DNA of 64,000 nt, taken from positions 40,954 to 104,953 of the forward strand of contig JANWVO010000037.1 of the NCBI GenBank assembly GCA_025056865.1, written 5' to 3'. How positions within the stretch are numbered: the first letter of the stretch is position 1; each line of letters starts with the position of its first letter. The DNA is from Bryobacteraceae bacterium (GTDB lineage Bacteria > Acidobacteriota > Terriglobia > Bryobacterales > Bryobacteraceae). Positions 54,286 to 62,523 of the stretch are shown piece after piece. The position numbers and the translations under genes are program-made. Below the pieces are notes generated by a model that saw only the letters and a program-made list of their open reading frames with translations, did no database searches and was not told where the DNA came from.

Positions 54286-55094
54286 TGGCGCGGACATTGG
54301 TGATGGGCATTCTGAACCTGACGCCGGACTCGTTTTCCGACGGCGGGCGCTTCGCCACGCCGGACGAAGCCATTGAGGAAGCGCGGCGGCTCATCGCCGA
54401 AGGCGCCGACATCATTGACGTGGGCGGCGAGAGCACGCGGCCGGGCGCGCATCCCGTGCCCGAAGACGTGGAGCTGGAACGCGTGCTCCCGGTGGTGGAG
54501 CGGCTGGCGCTGGACCCGCGCATCCGCATCTCCATCGACACGATGAAGCCGCGCGTGGCGGCGGCCTGCCTCGAAGCCGGGGCAACGCTGGTCAACGACG
54601 TCAGCGGCCTGGCGGACCCGGACATGGCGCGCGTGGCCGCAGCCGCCGGCGCCGGCGTCGTCATCATGCACATGCGCGGCACCCCGCAGACGATGCGCCA
54701 GTTTGCCGTCTACCGCGACGTGATGCGCGAAGTCATCGAGGAGCTGCGGCCGCGCGTGGAACGGGCGCGCGAGGCGGGCATCCGCGAGATCTACGTGGAT
54801 CCGGGCATCGGCTTCGCCAAGACGCCGGCGCAGAGCTTCGAGGTGCTGCGGCGGCTCGGCGAGCTGCGCGAACTGGGCTGCCCCATCCTGATCGGGCCTT
54901 CGCGGAAATCCTTCCTCGGCGTGCTGCCGGGCATGGAGGAAATTGGCGAGAGGCTCGAGGGAACGATTGCGGCGGCGGTGATCGGCGCGATGAACGGAGC
55001 GTCGGTGATCCGCGTGCACGATGTGCGGCCCGTGAGGAAGGCGCTTTCGGTGGTGGATGCCGTGCGGGGCGAGCTATGGACAAGGTCATCATAA
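54282..55094 (+). CDS. folP: Dihydropteroate synthase
   Basis: Joins pterin pyrophosphate and p-aminobenzoate; sulfonamide target. 270 residues: MGILNLTPDSFSDGG, IIDVGGESTRPG, VSIDTMKPRVA-like, VNDVSGL, VIMHMRG and IGPSRKSFLG. Starts at ATG 54282 or 54285, inside the translocase stop, so it is translationally tied to the preceding system; no other promoter was seen. Overlaps folB by 19 bases. Confidence 0.97.
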   Translation: MMARTLVMGILNLTPDSFSDGGRFATPDEAIEEARRLIAEGADIIDVGGESTRPGAHPVPEDVELERVLPVVERLALDPRIRISIDTMKPRVAAACLEAGATLVNDVSGLADPDMARVAAAAGAGVVIMHMRGTPQTMRQFAVYRDVMREVIEELRPRVERAREAGIREIYVDPGIGFAKTPAQSFEVLRRLGELRELGCPILIGPSRKSFLGVLPGMEEIGERLEGTIAAAVIGAMNGASVIRVHDVRPVRKALSVVDAVRGELWTRSS

Positions 55095-55438
55095 GCGGGG
55101 CGCGGCTGGCGGCGAGGATCGGCGTCCCGGCCGCGGAGCGCGCCGAACCGCAGGAGCTGATCGTCGACATCGAGATGGAAGCGGACACGCGCGAGGCTGC
55201 GCGGACCGACGATCTGCGCCATTCCATCGATTACGCGGCCGTCCACGCGGCGCTGGCCGAGACTGCGGCGGCGCGGCCGCGGGCGCTGGTGGAGACGCTG
55301 GCGCAGGACATCGCCTCCTGCGTGCTGCAACGGTTCCCCGCCGCCGCCGTCCGCGTGCTGGTGCGCAAGCCCGGCGCGCTGCGCGCCCAGGGCGCGGACT
55401 GGGCGGGCGTCGAGATCCTGAGGCGGCGCGATGGTTGA
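55076..55438 (+). CDS. folB: Dihydroneopterin aldolase
   Basis: 120-residue folate-pathway enzyme producing hydroxymethyl-dihydropterin. Features: KVIISGARLAARIGVPAAER, LIVDIEMEAD, DDLRHSIDYAAVHAAL and the late VRVLVRKPGAL. Overlaps folP at the start and folK at the end (8 bases). Confidence 0.94.
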   Translation: MDKVIISGARLAARIGVPAAERAEPQELIVDIEMEADTREAARTDDLRHSIDYAAVHAALAETAAARPRALVETLAQDIASCVLQRFPAAAVRVLVRKPGALRAQGADWAGVEILRRRDG

Positions 55439-55946
55439 GGCGTGGATCGGGCTTGGCTCGAATCTCGGCGACCGCCGCGCCCGCCTGCGCTCCGCCCTTG
55501 CATCCCTGGCGCGGCTCGGCCGGCTGCGCGCGGTGTCTCCGCTGTATGAAACCGAGCCGGTAGGCCTGCGCGAACAGCCGCCGTTCCTGAACGCCGTGGC
55601 CTGTCTGGAGACCGAGCTCGGGCCGCGCGCGCTGCTCGACGCGCTGCTCGCCATCGAGGCAGGCCAGGGACGCGTGCGCGGGGAGAAGTACGGTCCGCGG
55701 ACACTCGACCTCGATCTGCTGTTCTACGGCGACGCGGTGATCGGCGAGCCGGGGCTCGAGGTGCCGCACCCGCGGCTGCAGGAACGGCGCTTCGTGCTGG
55801 AGCCGTTGGCCGCCGTTGCGCCCGCCCTCAGCCACCCCGGGCTCGGGTGCACCGCCGGCGAGCTGCTGGCGTCGTTGCGCGACGAGGCCGCCGTGCGGAT
55901 GCTCGAGGGGCCCGAATGGGCCGCCGGCCTGCTCAGTCCCGGATAA
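55431..55946 (+). CDS. folK: 2-amino-4-hydroxy-6-hydroxymethyldihydropteridine diphosphokinase
   Basis: 171-residue HPPK. Features: EAWIGLGSNLGDRRARLRSAL, SPLYETEPVG, FLNAVACLETEL, RVRGEKYGPRTLDLDLLFYGD and LEVPHPRLQERRFVLEPLA. Ends 14 bases inside the convergent ispF gene. Last gene of the rightward fol cluster. Confidence 0.96.
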   Translation: MVEAWIGLGSNLGDRRARLRSALASLARLGRLRAVSPLYETEPVGLREQPPFLNAVACLETELGPRALLDALLAIEAGQGRVRGEKYGPRTLDLDLLFYGDAVIGEPGLEVPHPRLQERRFVLEPLAAVAPALSHPGLGCTAGELLASLRDEAAVRMLEGPEWAAGLLSPG

Positions 55947-56412
55947 GCAGCACGGCGGCCTGCGCTTCGGCCGACCGGCCTTCGCCAACCGGACCGACCT
56001 TCTCGGCAGTCTTGAATTTCACAGACACGCGCTCTTCGTCCAGCTCCAGCAGCCGCGCAAGACTGGCGCGGATCTCCGCGCGCAGGCCGCCCAGCTTCGG
56101 CTGCTGGAGGATGACCGTCGCGTCGACGTTCTGGATGCGGTAGCCGCGCTGGCGCGCGAGCGCCGCCGCATGGCGGACGAAGACCGACGAATCGCAGTCC
56201 TTCCAGCGCGGGTCCGAATCAGGAAAGTGCATGCCAATGTCGCCGAGGGCGAGCGCGCCCAGCAGCGCGTCGGTGACGGCGTGCAGCAGAATGTCGCCGT
56301 CGGAGTGCGCCTCGAAGCCGAAATCGCAGGGCACGCGCACGCCGCCAAGAACCAGCGCCCGCCCCGGGGCGAGGCGGTGGTTGTCCCAACCAAGGCCGAT
56401 GCGGACGTCCAT
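55933..56412 (-). CDS. ispF: 2-C-methyl-D-erythritol 2,4-cyclodiphosphate synthase
   Basis: Fifth step of the MEP isoprenoid pathway. 159 residues: RIGLGWDNHRLAPGRALVLGGV, FEAHSDGDILLHAVTDALLGAL, DIGMHFPDSDPRWKD and the C-terminal KFKTAEKVGPVGEG. Begins one base before the ispD stop ends (overlap), so translated together with ispD. Confidence 0.97.
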   Translation of the reverse strand: MDVRIGLGWDNHRLAPGRALVLGGVRVPCDFGFEAHSDGDILLHAVTDALLGALALGDIGMHFPDSDPRWKDCDSSVFVRHAAALARQRGYRIQNVDATVILQQPKLGGLRAEIRASLARLLELDEERVSVKFKTAEKVGPVGEGRSAEAQAAVLLIRD

Positions 56413-57131
56413 CAGCCGGCCACCTTCTCGCGCTCGCTGGCGAGGAACAGTTGCGCAAGCTCCATGTCGGACGGGCGCGTGATCTTGATGTTGCGGTCCG
56501 ACCCGGGCACCACGTGGATCTCGACAGTTTCCAGCCGCTCGACCAGGCTGGACTCGTCGGTGCCGGTGAAGCCGTCCTCGCGGGCCTTTTCGAAGGCGCG
56601 GCGGAGGACCTCGGCCCGGAAGGCCTGCGGCGTCTGCGCCAGCACCAGCCGGTCGCGGTTCAGCGTGCCGCGCACCACGTGGCGGTGGACCTGCTTCACC
56701 GTGTCCACCGGTACGATGCCCGCAATGGCGGCTCCGTGGTGTGCCGCCGCAAGGATCGTCTCCGAGATGATCTCCTGCGAGACGAACGGCCGCACCGCGT
56801 CATGCACGGCCACGATGTCGACGTCCGGCGCCAGCGAAAACAGCGCGTTGGCGACGCTCTCCTGCCGCGTCTCGCCGCCCTCGACGCACCGCACCGGCTT
56901 CTGGTATTTCTCGTGCGCGATCATCTCCTCCACCCACGGGATGTCCTCCCGCCGCAGGGCGATGACCACTTCGCTGACGTGGTGCGAGGCGACGAACTTG
57001 CGCACCGTGTGGATCAGGATCGGCACGCCTTCGAGCAGCATGAACTGCTTGCGGCTGGTGCCGGTGCTTTCGGCCGCGGCGCGCATCCGGGTGCCGAGGC
57101 CGGCGGCTGGCAGGATCACGGAGACTTTCAT
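56412..57131 (-). CDS. ispD: 2-C-methyl-D-erythritol 4-phosphate cytidylyltransferase
   Basis: Third step of the MEP pathway. 239 residues: VSVILPAAGLGTRMRAAAESTGTSRKQFML, VVIALRREDIPW, VAVHDAVRPFVSQEII, LAQTPQAFRAEVLRRAF and FTGTDESSLVERL. The gene order PIN-TRAM, ispD, ispF is shared with many bacteria (yacL-ispD-ispF). Confidence 0.97.
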   Translation of the reverse strand: MKVSVILPAAGLGTRMRAAAESTGTSRKQFMLLEGVPILIHTVRKFVASHHVSEVVIALRREDIPWVEEMIAHEKYQKPVRCVEGGETRQESVANALFSLAPDVDIVAVHDAVRPFVSQEIISETILAAAHHGAAIAGIVPVDTVKQVHRHVVRGTLNRDRLVLAQTPQAFRAEVLRRAFEKAREDGFTGTDESSLVERLETVEIHVVPGSDRNIKITRPSDMELAQLFLASEREKVAG

Positions 57132-57167
57132 GGCAGTGCGTGTTTCGGGCAGTCGGCTCCGTCCGGG

Positions 57168-58259
57168 TCAGGCGCGCGGCGGCGCGGCAGCCTTCTCCGC
57201 GTGGGCGGGCTCGGCCGTCCGGGATCCGCCGGACTGCGGGACCTTGTCGTAAACCTGGTGGACGCGCTCGTCGAAGCGCCCGAAGATCATCTTGCCCGCC
57301 TGCGTCTGAAGCACGCTGGTGACGGAGATGTCGATCGTCTTCGAGATCATCTTCTTCGCATTGTCCACCACGACCATGGTGCCGTCGTCCAGATACGCGA
57401 CGCCCTGGTTGTACTCCTTGCCTTCTTTCAGGATGAAGACGCGCATCGTCTCGCCCGGCAGCACGATGGGCTTGAGCGCGTTGGCGAGCTCGTTGATGTT
57501 GAGCACGTCGACGCCGTGAAGCTGGGCCACCTTGTTGAGGTTGAAATCGTTGGTGATGATCTTGCAGTCGTAGGTGCGGGCCAGCTCGATCAGCTTCAGG
57601 TCCACCTCGCGGATGTGCGGATAGTCGTCCTCGAGGATCTGGACGTTGAGGTGGGCCATCTTCTGGAGCCGTTGCAGCACGTCAAGGCCGCGGCGGCCGC
57701 GGTTGCGCTTCATCGAGTCGGCCGAATCGGCCACCAGTTGCAGCTCGCGCAGCACGAACTGCGGCACCACGAGCGTGCCGTCGAGAAAGCCGGTTTCGGC
57801 GATGTCGGCGATACGGCCGTCGATGATGACGCTGGTGTCGAGAATCTTGAAGGACTGCTTCTGGGCCTTCTCGCCGCCGAAAAGCCCGCCCAGCGCGGAC
57901 AGGTTCAGCATGTCGCCTTTGGCCGCTCCGACCACAAGGCCCACATACGTCATGACAAGCAGGATGAGCAACTGGAAGAATGAGACCGTTCCCCGCGAAC
58001 CCGGCAGGGCCCACGAAATGACAAGGGAGATCAGAAAGGCGCCTACGATGCCCAGAACCGAGCCGACTGCGGCGCCGATGAGCCTTTTGAGACTGACCTG
58101 TTTCAGGCGGATTTCGGCCAGAACAATCAGGACGCCCAGCACGCCGCCGGCGGCTGCTGCGAAGGGCGGTGTCAGTCCGAACGGCTGAAGGAACCAGGCC
58201 GCAGTTGCCAGGATGAGCACGAAGATCGCCCGGATGAGCAGCAGATCGTTCACCGGCAA
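57168..58259 (-). CDS. Membrane-anchored PIN-TRAM nuclease-like protein (YacL family)
   Basis: 363 residues. Four membrane helices fill residues 1-115 ([78 protein letters not shown]). A PIN domain follows ([33 protein letters not shown] and [17 protein letters not shown] with the acidic quartet positions), then a TRAM-like domain ([32 protein letters not shown]). The PIN fold suggests RNase activity at the membrane. Sits in the yacL position before ispD. Confidence 0.93.
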   Translation of the reverse strand: MPVNDLLLIRAIFVLILATAAWFLQPFGLTPPFAAAAGGVLGVLIVLAEIRLKQVSLKRLIGAAVGSVLGIVGAFLISLVISWALPGSRGTVSFFQLLILLVMTYVGLVVGAAKGDMLNLSALGGLFGGEKAQKQSFKILDTSVIIDGRIADIAETGFLDGTLVVPQFVLRELQLVADSADSMKRNRGRRGLDVLQRLQKMAHLNVQILEDDYPHIREVDLKLIELARTYDCKIITNDFNLNKVAQLHGVDVLNINELANALKPIVLPGETMRVFILKEGKEYNQGVAYLDDGTMVVVDNAKKMISKTIDISVTSVLQTQAGKMIFGRFDERVHQVYDKVPQSGGSRTAEPAHAEKAAAPPRA

Positions 58260-58322
58260 CTCCTGGACATGGCATCAGGCGGCGCGCCGCCCTGCCAGAT
58301 CAGACGCACGCGCCGCGGATTG

Positions 58323-58328
58323 AGTATA
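58323..58328 (-). promoter_or_regulatory. Possible -10 element upstream of the PIN-TRAM gene
   Basis: Leftward the bases read TATACT, 64 bases upstream of the start codon of the membrane PIN-TRAM gene and in the 125-base gap after the glucosaminidase-like gene. No convincing -35 sequence is present at 16-18 bases. Confidence 0.3.
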
Positions 58329-58384
58329 CCACCCATTCCGCTTTTCGCTGCTTTTCCGGGCGCCGGAGAGTGCCGCGCTGGCGG

Positions 58385-58876
58385 CTAGTTCAGGCTCTGG
58401 CCCGCCGGAGGCAGGCTGGCAGGGCCGAGCTGGCCCATCACCCAGAGCACGTTCTGGGCGTATTCAGGGTTGGGATTGTAAATCCTCAGAATCTGACGAA
58501 GGTCCCGGTTGCGGTACAGTGGCGAATGCGCCAGCCGCCCGGCCACGTGATAGATGCCCGCGCGGGTGTCCGGGAAGCGCCAGTTGGCGTTGTCCCAGCC
58601 GAACATATTGTTATTGCGCGCCTCTTTGCCGCCGGTGGACTCGATGAAGGCGATGCTCGGCAGAAGCCGCCAGTCCAGCCCGTTCTCGTCGGCGGCCGCG
58701 ATGAAATCTTCCGCATACAGGTGGGCCGGACAGTCGCGGGTCAGAAAGAACTGCCTGACACAGTAGAGCCTTGGATCCCGGGGGTCCGGCAATGCCGGCG
58801 CCGGTCTCGGACCCGGGTCCGCAGGCTGCTGAACGGCCACCAGTCCGGCCAGCAGGAACAGGCTGCGTGTCACCAT
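58385..58876 (-). CDS. Secreted glucosaminidase/lysozyme-like protein
   Basis: 163 residues. N-terminal signal or anchor (VTRSLFLLAGLVAVQQP) and a proline-rich linker. The main body (about residues 45-150) contains YAEDFIAAADENGLDWRLLPSIAFIESTGGKEARNNNMFGWDN; the IEST Glu followed by NNNMFGW is the catalytic region of glucosaminidase-like and lysozyme-like peptidoglycan hydrolases. It ends with a helical LRIYNPNPEYAQNVLWVM segment. Acts on the cell wall by inference. Upstream lies the long structured non-coding region. Confidence 0.85.
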   Translation of the reverse strand: MVTRSLFLLAGLVAVQQPADPGPRPAPALPDPRDPRLYCVRQFFLTRDCPAHLYAEDFIAAADENGLDWRLLPSIAFIESTGGKEARNNNMFGWDNANWRFPDTRAGIYHVAGRLAHSPLYRNRDLRQILRIYNPNPEYAQNVLWVMGQLGPASLPPAGQSLN

Positions 58877-59032
58877 GCGTCGAAACAAAGGACAGTCCTC
58901 CCCTCTCGTCTCCAACAACAAAGGCTGTAAGGACACACGGCAGTTGCGTGCGTCCTCGTCCGACTTTTGTCCTGGCGCCGGCTGCGCGGCCGGCGGCTGT
59001 CTGTCAGGGCGGCTGCGCCGCTGTTTCCCTTC

Positions 59033-59191
59033 GAACCCCGGCCGGGGTTCTTTCTGGTTGCCGAGTCCGGTTCGCCTTCGGCCACGCCTTCGGGCCTCTC
59101 TCCGGCCGACGCGAACCTGAATGCCTGCGCGCCGCTTCGGGGGCGCGCCTCGCTGCGCCGTGCCTTCAGGCAAACGGCATCTGCCATTATA
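59033..59191 (-). ncRNA. Candidate structured RNA or leader upstream of the glucosaminidase-like gene
   Basis: The only gap over 300 bases (58877-59438). It holds a perfect 18-base palindrome (59033-59050) GAACCCCGGCCGGGGTTC, a nested stem of GGTTCGC/GCGAACC (59069-59075 with 59111-59117) enclosing TCGGCC/GGCCGA (59078-59083 with 59104-59109), and a leftward TATAAT at 59186-59191. This is the pattern of a small RNA or a long 5' leader of the leftward gene. No c-di-AMP or c-di-GMP riboswitch core could be matched by eye. The palindrome is followed by a partly T-rich TTTCT only on the + side. Confidence 0.35.
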
Positions 59192-59286
59192 CCAAACTCG
59201 GCCCCTCTGGCAGCCGCATTAAGTACCAGTGGTTCCAAGCACTTGTGGGACCAGATCCGGTGCCGCCCAGGGCCGGAGCCGCGCTG

Positions 59287-59323
59287 TTGGCTCTCTGCGT
59301 CCGCGTTCCGTGTTGAGAGCCAA
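59287..59323 (+). promoter_or_regulatory. CIRCE-like inverted repeat over the groES promoter
   Basis: TTGGCTCTC (59287-59295) and GAGAGCCAA (59315-59323) are perfect inverted arms with a 19-base spacer. The HrcA operator CIRCE has arms TTAGCACTC and GAGTGCTAA with a 9-base spacer; each arm here matches 7 of 9 positions, with symmetric changes. The second arm overlaps the -35 hexamer of the groES promoter, the expected place for a repressor. The wide spacer is unlike known CIRCE. Confidence 0.45.
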
Positions 59324-59342
59324 GGGGTTGTGATTCTACAAT
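59313..59342 (+). promoter_or_regulatory. Promoter of groES
   Basis: -35 TTGAGA (59313-59318), 18-base spacer, -10 TACAAT (59337-59342), about 97 bases before the groES ATG. The hexamers are close to sigma70 consensus, better than others in the window, and the leader includes AGAAGGAG just before the start codon. Overlaps the inverted repeat described separately. Confidence 0.65.
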
Positions 59343-59438
59343 GCTAGGTGGGAGCAGATGGCTTTGCACCGGCGCCCGCGGGGCGCGTGCGAAGCCGGTC
59401 ACAAAGACTTCTGACCGCCAAAGAAGGAGTTCCACCCC

Positions 59439-59726
59439 ATGAAGTTCCGTCCTCTGCATGACCGTGTGCTGGCTCAGCGGATCGAGGAAGGCGAGGAGAA
59501 GATCGGCGGCATCGTGATTCCAGACACCGCCAAGGAAAAGCCCCAGCGGGCCAAAGTCGTCGCTGTCGGCGACGGTAAGATCCTCAAAGACGGCAAGCGC
59601 GCGGCGCTGGATGTGAAGGTGGGCGACGAGGTGCTGGTCGGCAAGTGGTCCGGCACCGAGGTCAAGATCGACGGCGAAGAGTATCTGGTTCTGAGGGAAG
59701 ACGAAATTCTGGCAGTGCTCGGCTGA
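59439..59726 (+). CDS. groES: Co-chaperonin GroES
   Basis: 95-residue heptameric lid of the GroEL chaperonin. Family features: [29 protein letters not shown] (mobile loop), [26 protein letters not shown] and the C-terminal [22 protein letters not shown] lies upstream at the usual distance. groEL does not follow; the next gene is skp. GroEL must be elsewhere in the chromosome. Confidence 0.98.
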   Translation: MKFRPLHDRVLAQRIEEGEEKIGGIVIPDTAKEKPQRAKVVAVGDGKILKDGKRAALDVKVGDEVLVGKWSGTEVKIDGEEYLVLREDEILAVLG

Positions 59727-59764
59727 GGCCGGCTGCCGCACCGGAAGGAGCGAAGAGCGATCCG

Positions 59765-60295
59765 ATGAGGAATAGCAGGATTTGGGCGCGTCTCGGCATG
59801 CTGGCGGGCGGGCTTCTGGTGGCTGCGGCCGCCGCCTCCGCGCAGGTAAAGGTCGGCATCGTCGACTTGCAGAAGGCCTTGCAGGAAACGGCGGAGATCA
59901 AGCAGGCGGAAGCCGACCTGAAGGCGCGGTTCGGCCCCCGGCAGGAAGAGCTGGCGCAACTGGAGCGGGAAATCGCCAAACTCCAGCAGGAGGCGCAGGC
60001 CAACCAGGACAAGTACACCGAGGCGGCGATGAACGAGCTGATCAACCGCATCCAGCTCAAGCAGCGCCAGTATCAGCGCAACAGCGAGGCGTTGCAGGAC
60101 GCCGTCAACCGCGAACGGCAGGACATCCTCCAGCGGGTGGGCCAGCGCTTCCGCGAGGTGTTGCAGAAGGTGGCCGAGGAGAAGGGCCTGGACGTCATCA
60201 TTGACGCGTCCAACCTGCTGTATTCGAAACCGGCGCTCGACATCTCCGCCGACGTGACGGCGGCCTACGACAAAGCCTATCCGGTGAAGAAGTAG
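59765..60295 (+). CDS. OmpH/Skp family periplasmic chaperone
   Basis: 176 residues with a signal peptide (LGMLAGGLLVAAAAASAQ) followed by a long coiled coil (QKALQETAEIKQAEADLKARF, ELAQLEREIAKLQQEAQANQ) and the C-terminal VIIDASNLLYSKPALDISADV. Skp binds unfolded outer-membrane proteins. The start is ATG 59765. Placed 38 bases after groES, possibly on the same transcript. Confidence 0.92.
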   Translation: MRNSRIWARLGMLAGGLLVAAAAASAQVKVGIVDLQKALQETAEIKQAEADLKARFGPRQEELAQLEREIAKLQQEAQANQDKYTEAAMNELINRIQLKQRQYQRNSEALQDAVNRERQDILQRVGQRFREVLQKVAEEKGLDVIIDASNLLYSKPALDISADVTAAYDKAYPVKK

Positions 60296-60322
60296 CCCGG
60301 CCTCCGCCTGGGAGGGCGGACC

Positions 60323-60802
60323 ATGAGCGGATTCCTGGACACCTACGGGCAGGAGGAGGCGCGCAGGGAGCGCGCCATCAGGCGATGGGCGGGCGGCATC
60401 CTCGCCGCCGTCCTCCTCGCCCTGGTCGGCTACTGGTACTTTCACGACTACCGGGAGAAGCGCCAGGTGGCCCAGTTCCTGAAGCTGGTGGCGGAGAAGA
60501 AGTACGAAGACGCCTACCGGCTGTGGGGCTGCGACCCGAAGCGTCCCTGCCGCGACTACAACATGGAGAAGTTCCTCGAGGACTGGGGCCCGAAGAGTCC
60601 TTACGGCAACGTGGCCAGGGCGCGCGTCCGCCGCACCCGCTCCTGCGAGGAAGGGATCATCCAGATTCTCGAATACGCCCCTGGCGACGAAGTGTATCTG
60701 TACGTAGACCGCAAAGAGCGGCACATTTCCTACAGCCCCTTCGGTTACTGCGTGGACGCCTCGGGCAGAAACGTCAACCTGATCGATATCTTTTTCCGGT
60801 AA
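60323..60802 (+). CDS. Single-helix membrane hypothetical protein
   Basis: 159 residues. A cytoplasmic basic N-terminus, one membrane helix (AGGILAAVLLALVGYWYFH, about residues 24-42), then a soluble exterior part with two Cys pairs (WGCDPKRPCRDYN and TRSCEEGIIQ). Ends in beta-like strands. Function not recognised. Follows skp by 27 bases. Confidence 0.75.
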   Translation: MSGFLDTYGQEEARRERAIRRWAGGILAAVLLALVGYWYFHDYREKRQVAQFLKLVAEKKYEDAYRLWGCDPKRPCRDYNMEKFLEDWGPKSPYGNVARARVRRTRSCEEGIIQILEYAPGDEVYLYVDRKERHISYSPFGYCVDASGRNVNLIDIFFR

Positions 60803-60872
60803 ACGCGTCTTCTGGCCGCGCGCCGGCGGCGGTCTCTGGAACGGCGCAGGCCGAGTCCGCATCTTTCCGGGT

Positions 60873-61814
60873 GTGAGGATCCTCGCAGGGCTGCTTGTCT
60901 GCTGCTTTTCCGCAGCGGCGTCGCTGCCGCCCCTGCCCGAGGGCTTTCTCGCCCTGTACAGCCTCGACTACGGCCGCGCCATTCGCATCTTCGAGCAGGA
61001 AACGGCAGACCGTCCGGACGATCCCGAAGCGTGGAACCATCTCGCCCAGGCCATCCTGCACCGCGCCCTGTTCGCCGCAGGGGCGCTCGATTCCTCCGCC
61101 TTCACCGCCGGCAACTCCTTCCTGCGCCGCCCGAAGGTGCCGATGAGCGAAGAGGACATGAAACGGTTCCAGTCCGCCATCGCCCGCTCGCTCGAGCTGT
61201 GCGGGGAGCGGCTGCGGCGCAATCCGGAGGACGCCGCCTGCCTCTACGCCGCGGGCGTCGCGCACGCGCACCAGGCGCAGATGGCGATGTGGGTGAAGAA
61301 GGCATGGCTCGAGGCCCTGCGCGAAGGCTCGAAGGCCCGCGAGGCGCACGAGAAGCTCTCCCGGCTGGATCCCTCGATGGCGGACGCCCGGCTCATCCCC
61401 GGCCTGCACGAATACATCGCCGGAAGCCTGCCTTGGTACGTCCGGGGACTCGCGTTCCTCGCCGGCTTCCGCGGCGACCGCAGGCATGGCATCCAGCAGA
61501 TGGAGCTGGCCGTGCAGAACGGCAGGAAAACCGCCGTGGAGGCGCGTGTCATGCTCGCCGTCGTCTGCCGCCGCGAGCGGCAGTATGAGCGGGCGGCTTC
61601 GCTGATGGGCGAGCTGGCCGCGGCTTTCCCTGCCAATCACCTTTACCGTATCGAAGAGATCCGCCTGCTGGCCGAAAGCGGACGCGCCGCCGAGGCCCGC
61701 AACCGCCTGGACAGCCTGGCCGGGAGCGGCCTCGTTCCTGCTGCTAAGATCGAAGAGTTGCGGGCCGCCGTAGACCGTACTCTGGCGCGGCCCCGCAGCC
61801 GGAGGGAGCCATGA
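60873..61814 (+). CDS. Secreted TPR-containing protein
   Basis: 313 residues with a signal peptide (RILAGLLVCCFSAAAS). TPR-like helical pairs fill the rest: FLALYSLDYGRAIRIFEQETADRPDDPEAW, SLELCGERLRRNPEDAACLYAAGVAHAHQA, RERQYERAASLMGELAAAFPAN and LLAESGRAAEARNRLDSLAG. GTG start (60873). Exported scaffold of unknown partners. Overlaps the next gene by 4 bases (ATGA). Confidence 0.85.
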   Translation: MRILAGLLVCCFSAAASLPPLPEGFLALYSLDYGRAIRIFEQETADRPDDPEAWNHLAQAILHRALFAAGALDSSAFTAGNSFLRRPKVPMSEEDMKRFQSAIARSLELCGERLRRNPEDAACLYAAGVAHAHQAQMAMWVKKAWLEALREGSKAREAHEKLSRLDPSMADARLIPGLHEYIAGSLPWYVRGLAFLAGFRGDRRHGIQQMELAVQNGRKTAVEARVMLAVVCRRERQYERAASLMGELAAAFPANHLYRIEEIRLLAESGRAAEARNRLDSLAGSGLVPAAKIEELRAAVDRTLARPRSRREP

Positions 61815-62476
61815 AGGAGCCTTCCAGCCGCCTCATTGCTCTGCTTGGCGGGGACGAGAGCGCCATGGAGCTGGACGAAGCCGCGATGGAGGTGGCCGCG
61901 CTCGACCACGGCGACCTGGCCCGCCGCGCCGTCTTCCGCCAGCTCGACCTCTGGGCCGCCCGCGTCCTCGCCCGGGCCGGCGCCGGCGCGCGCGGAGCCG
62001 CGCTGCTCCACGCGCTGAACCATGTCCTGTTCGAGGAAGAGAAACTCGAAGGAGACCGCGAGGACTACTATTCCCCTGCCAACAGTTGCATCGACATGGC
62101 GATGGCGCGCCGCAAGGGGCTGCCCATCACCCTCTCCGTCATCTGCATCGAGGTCGGCCGCCGCGCCGGGCTGCGGCTTTCCGGCGTGAACCTCCCCGGC
62201 CACTTCGTCTGCCGCTATGACGATGACGACGGCGTGCGCGTGATGCTCGACCCGTTCCACGGCGGCCGCCTCCTCACCGAAGACGACTGCCTCCGCCTTG
62301 TCGAAGAAGTCACCGGCGCCTCCCTGCCGCCCATCGAGGAGCTGTTCGCGCCCGCGCCGAAGAGCCGCATCGTCGCGCGGATGCTCAACAACCTGCACGG
62401 CGCTTACTGGCGGCGCGGCGACCTGGGCAAGGCCGCGGAAGTGGCGCACTGGCTTCGCATGGCCGCGCGCGGTTAA
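61811..62476 (+). CDS. SirB1 / transglutaminase-like family protein
   Basis: 221 residues resembling SirB1 (transglutaminase-like fold): ALLHALNHVLFEEEKLEGDREDYYSPANSCIDMAMARRKGLPITLSVIC, EVGRRAGLRLSGVNLPGHFVCRY with the His, and MLDPFHGGRLLTEDDC with the Asp. In known members the Cys-His-Asp triad is partly present; here the NSCIDMA Cys is in place. Role in the cell unknown. Coupled to the TPR protein. Confidence 0.88.
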   Translation: MKEPSSRLIALLGGDESAMELDEAAMEVAALDHGDLARRAVFRQLDLWAARVLARAGAGARGAALLHALNHVLFEEEKLEGDREDYYSPANSCIDMAMARRKGLPITLSVICIEVGRRAGLRLSGVNLPGHFVCRYDDDDGVRVMLDPFHGGRLLTEDDCLRLVEEVTGASLPPIEELFAPAPKSRIVARMLNNLHGAYWRRGDLGKAAEVAHWLRMAARG

Positions 62477-62523
62477 TTGCCCCGTTCACACGGGAAATGC
62501 CAGTGTAGAATAACAGTGTTCCC

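Noticed and set aside
58877..59190. Possible c-di-AMP (ydaO) or c-di-GMP riboswitch before the glucosaminidase-like gene.
   Set aside because: The highly conserved core motifs of either class could not be matched, although cell-wall genes are common targets of ydaO; kept only as an unassigned structured segment.
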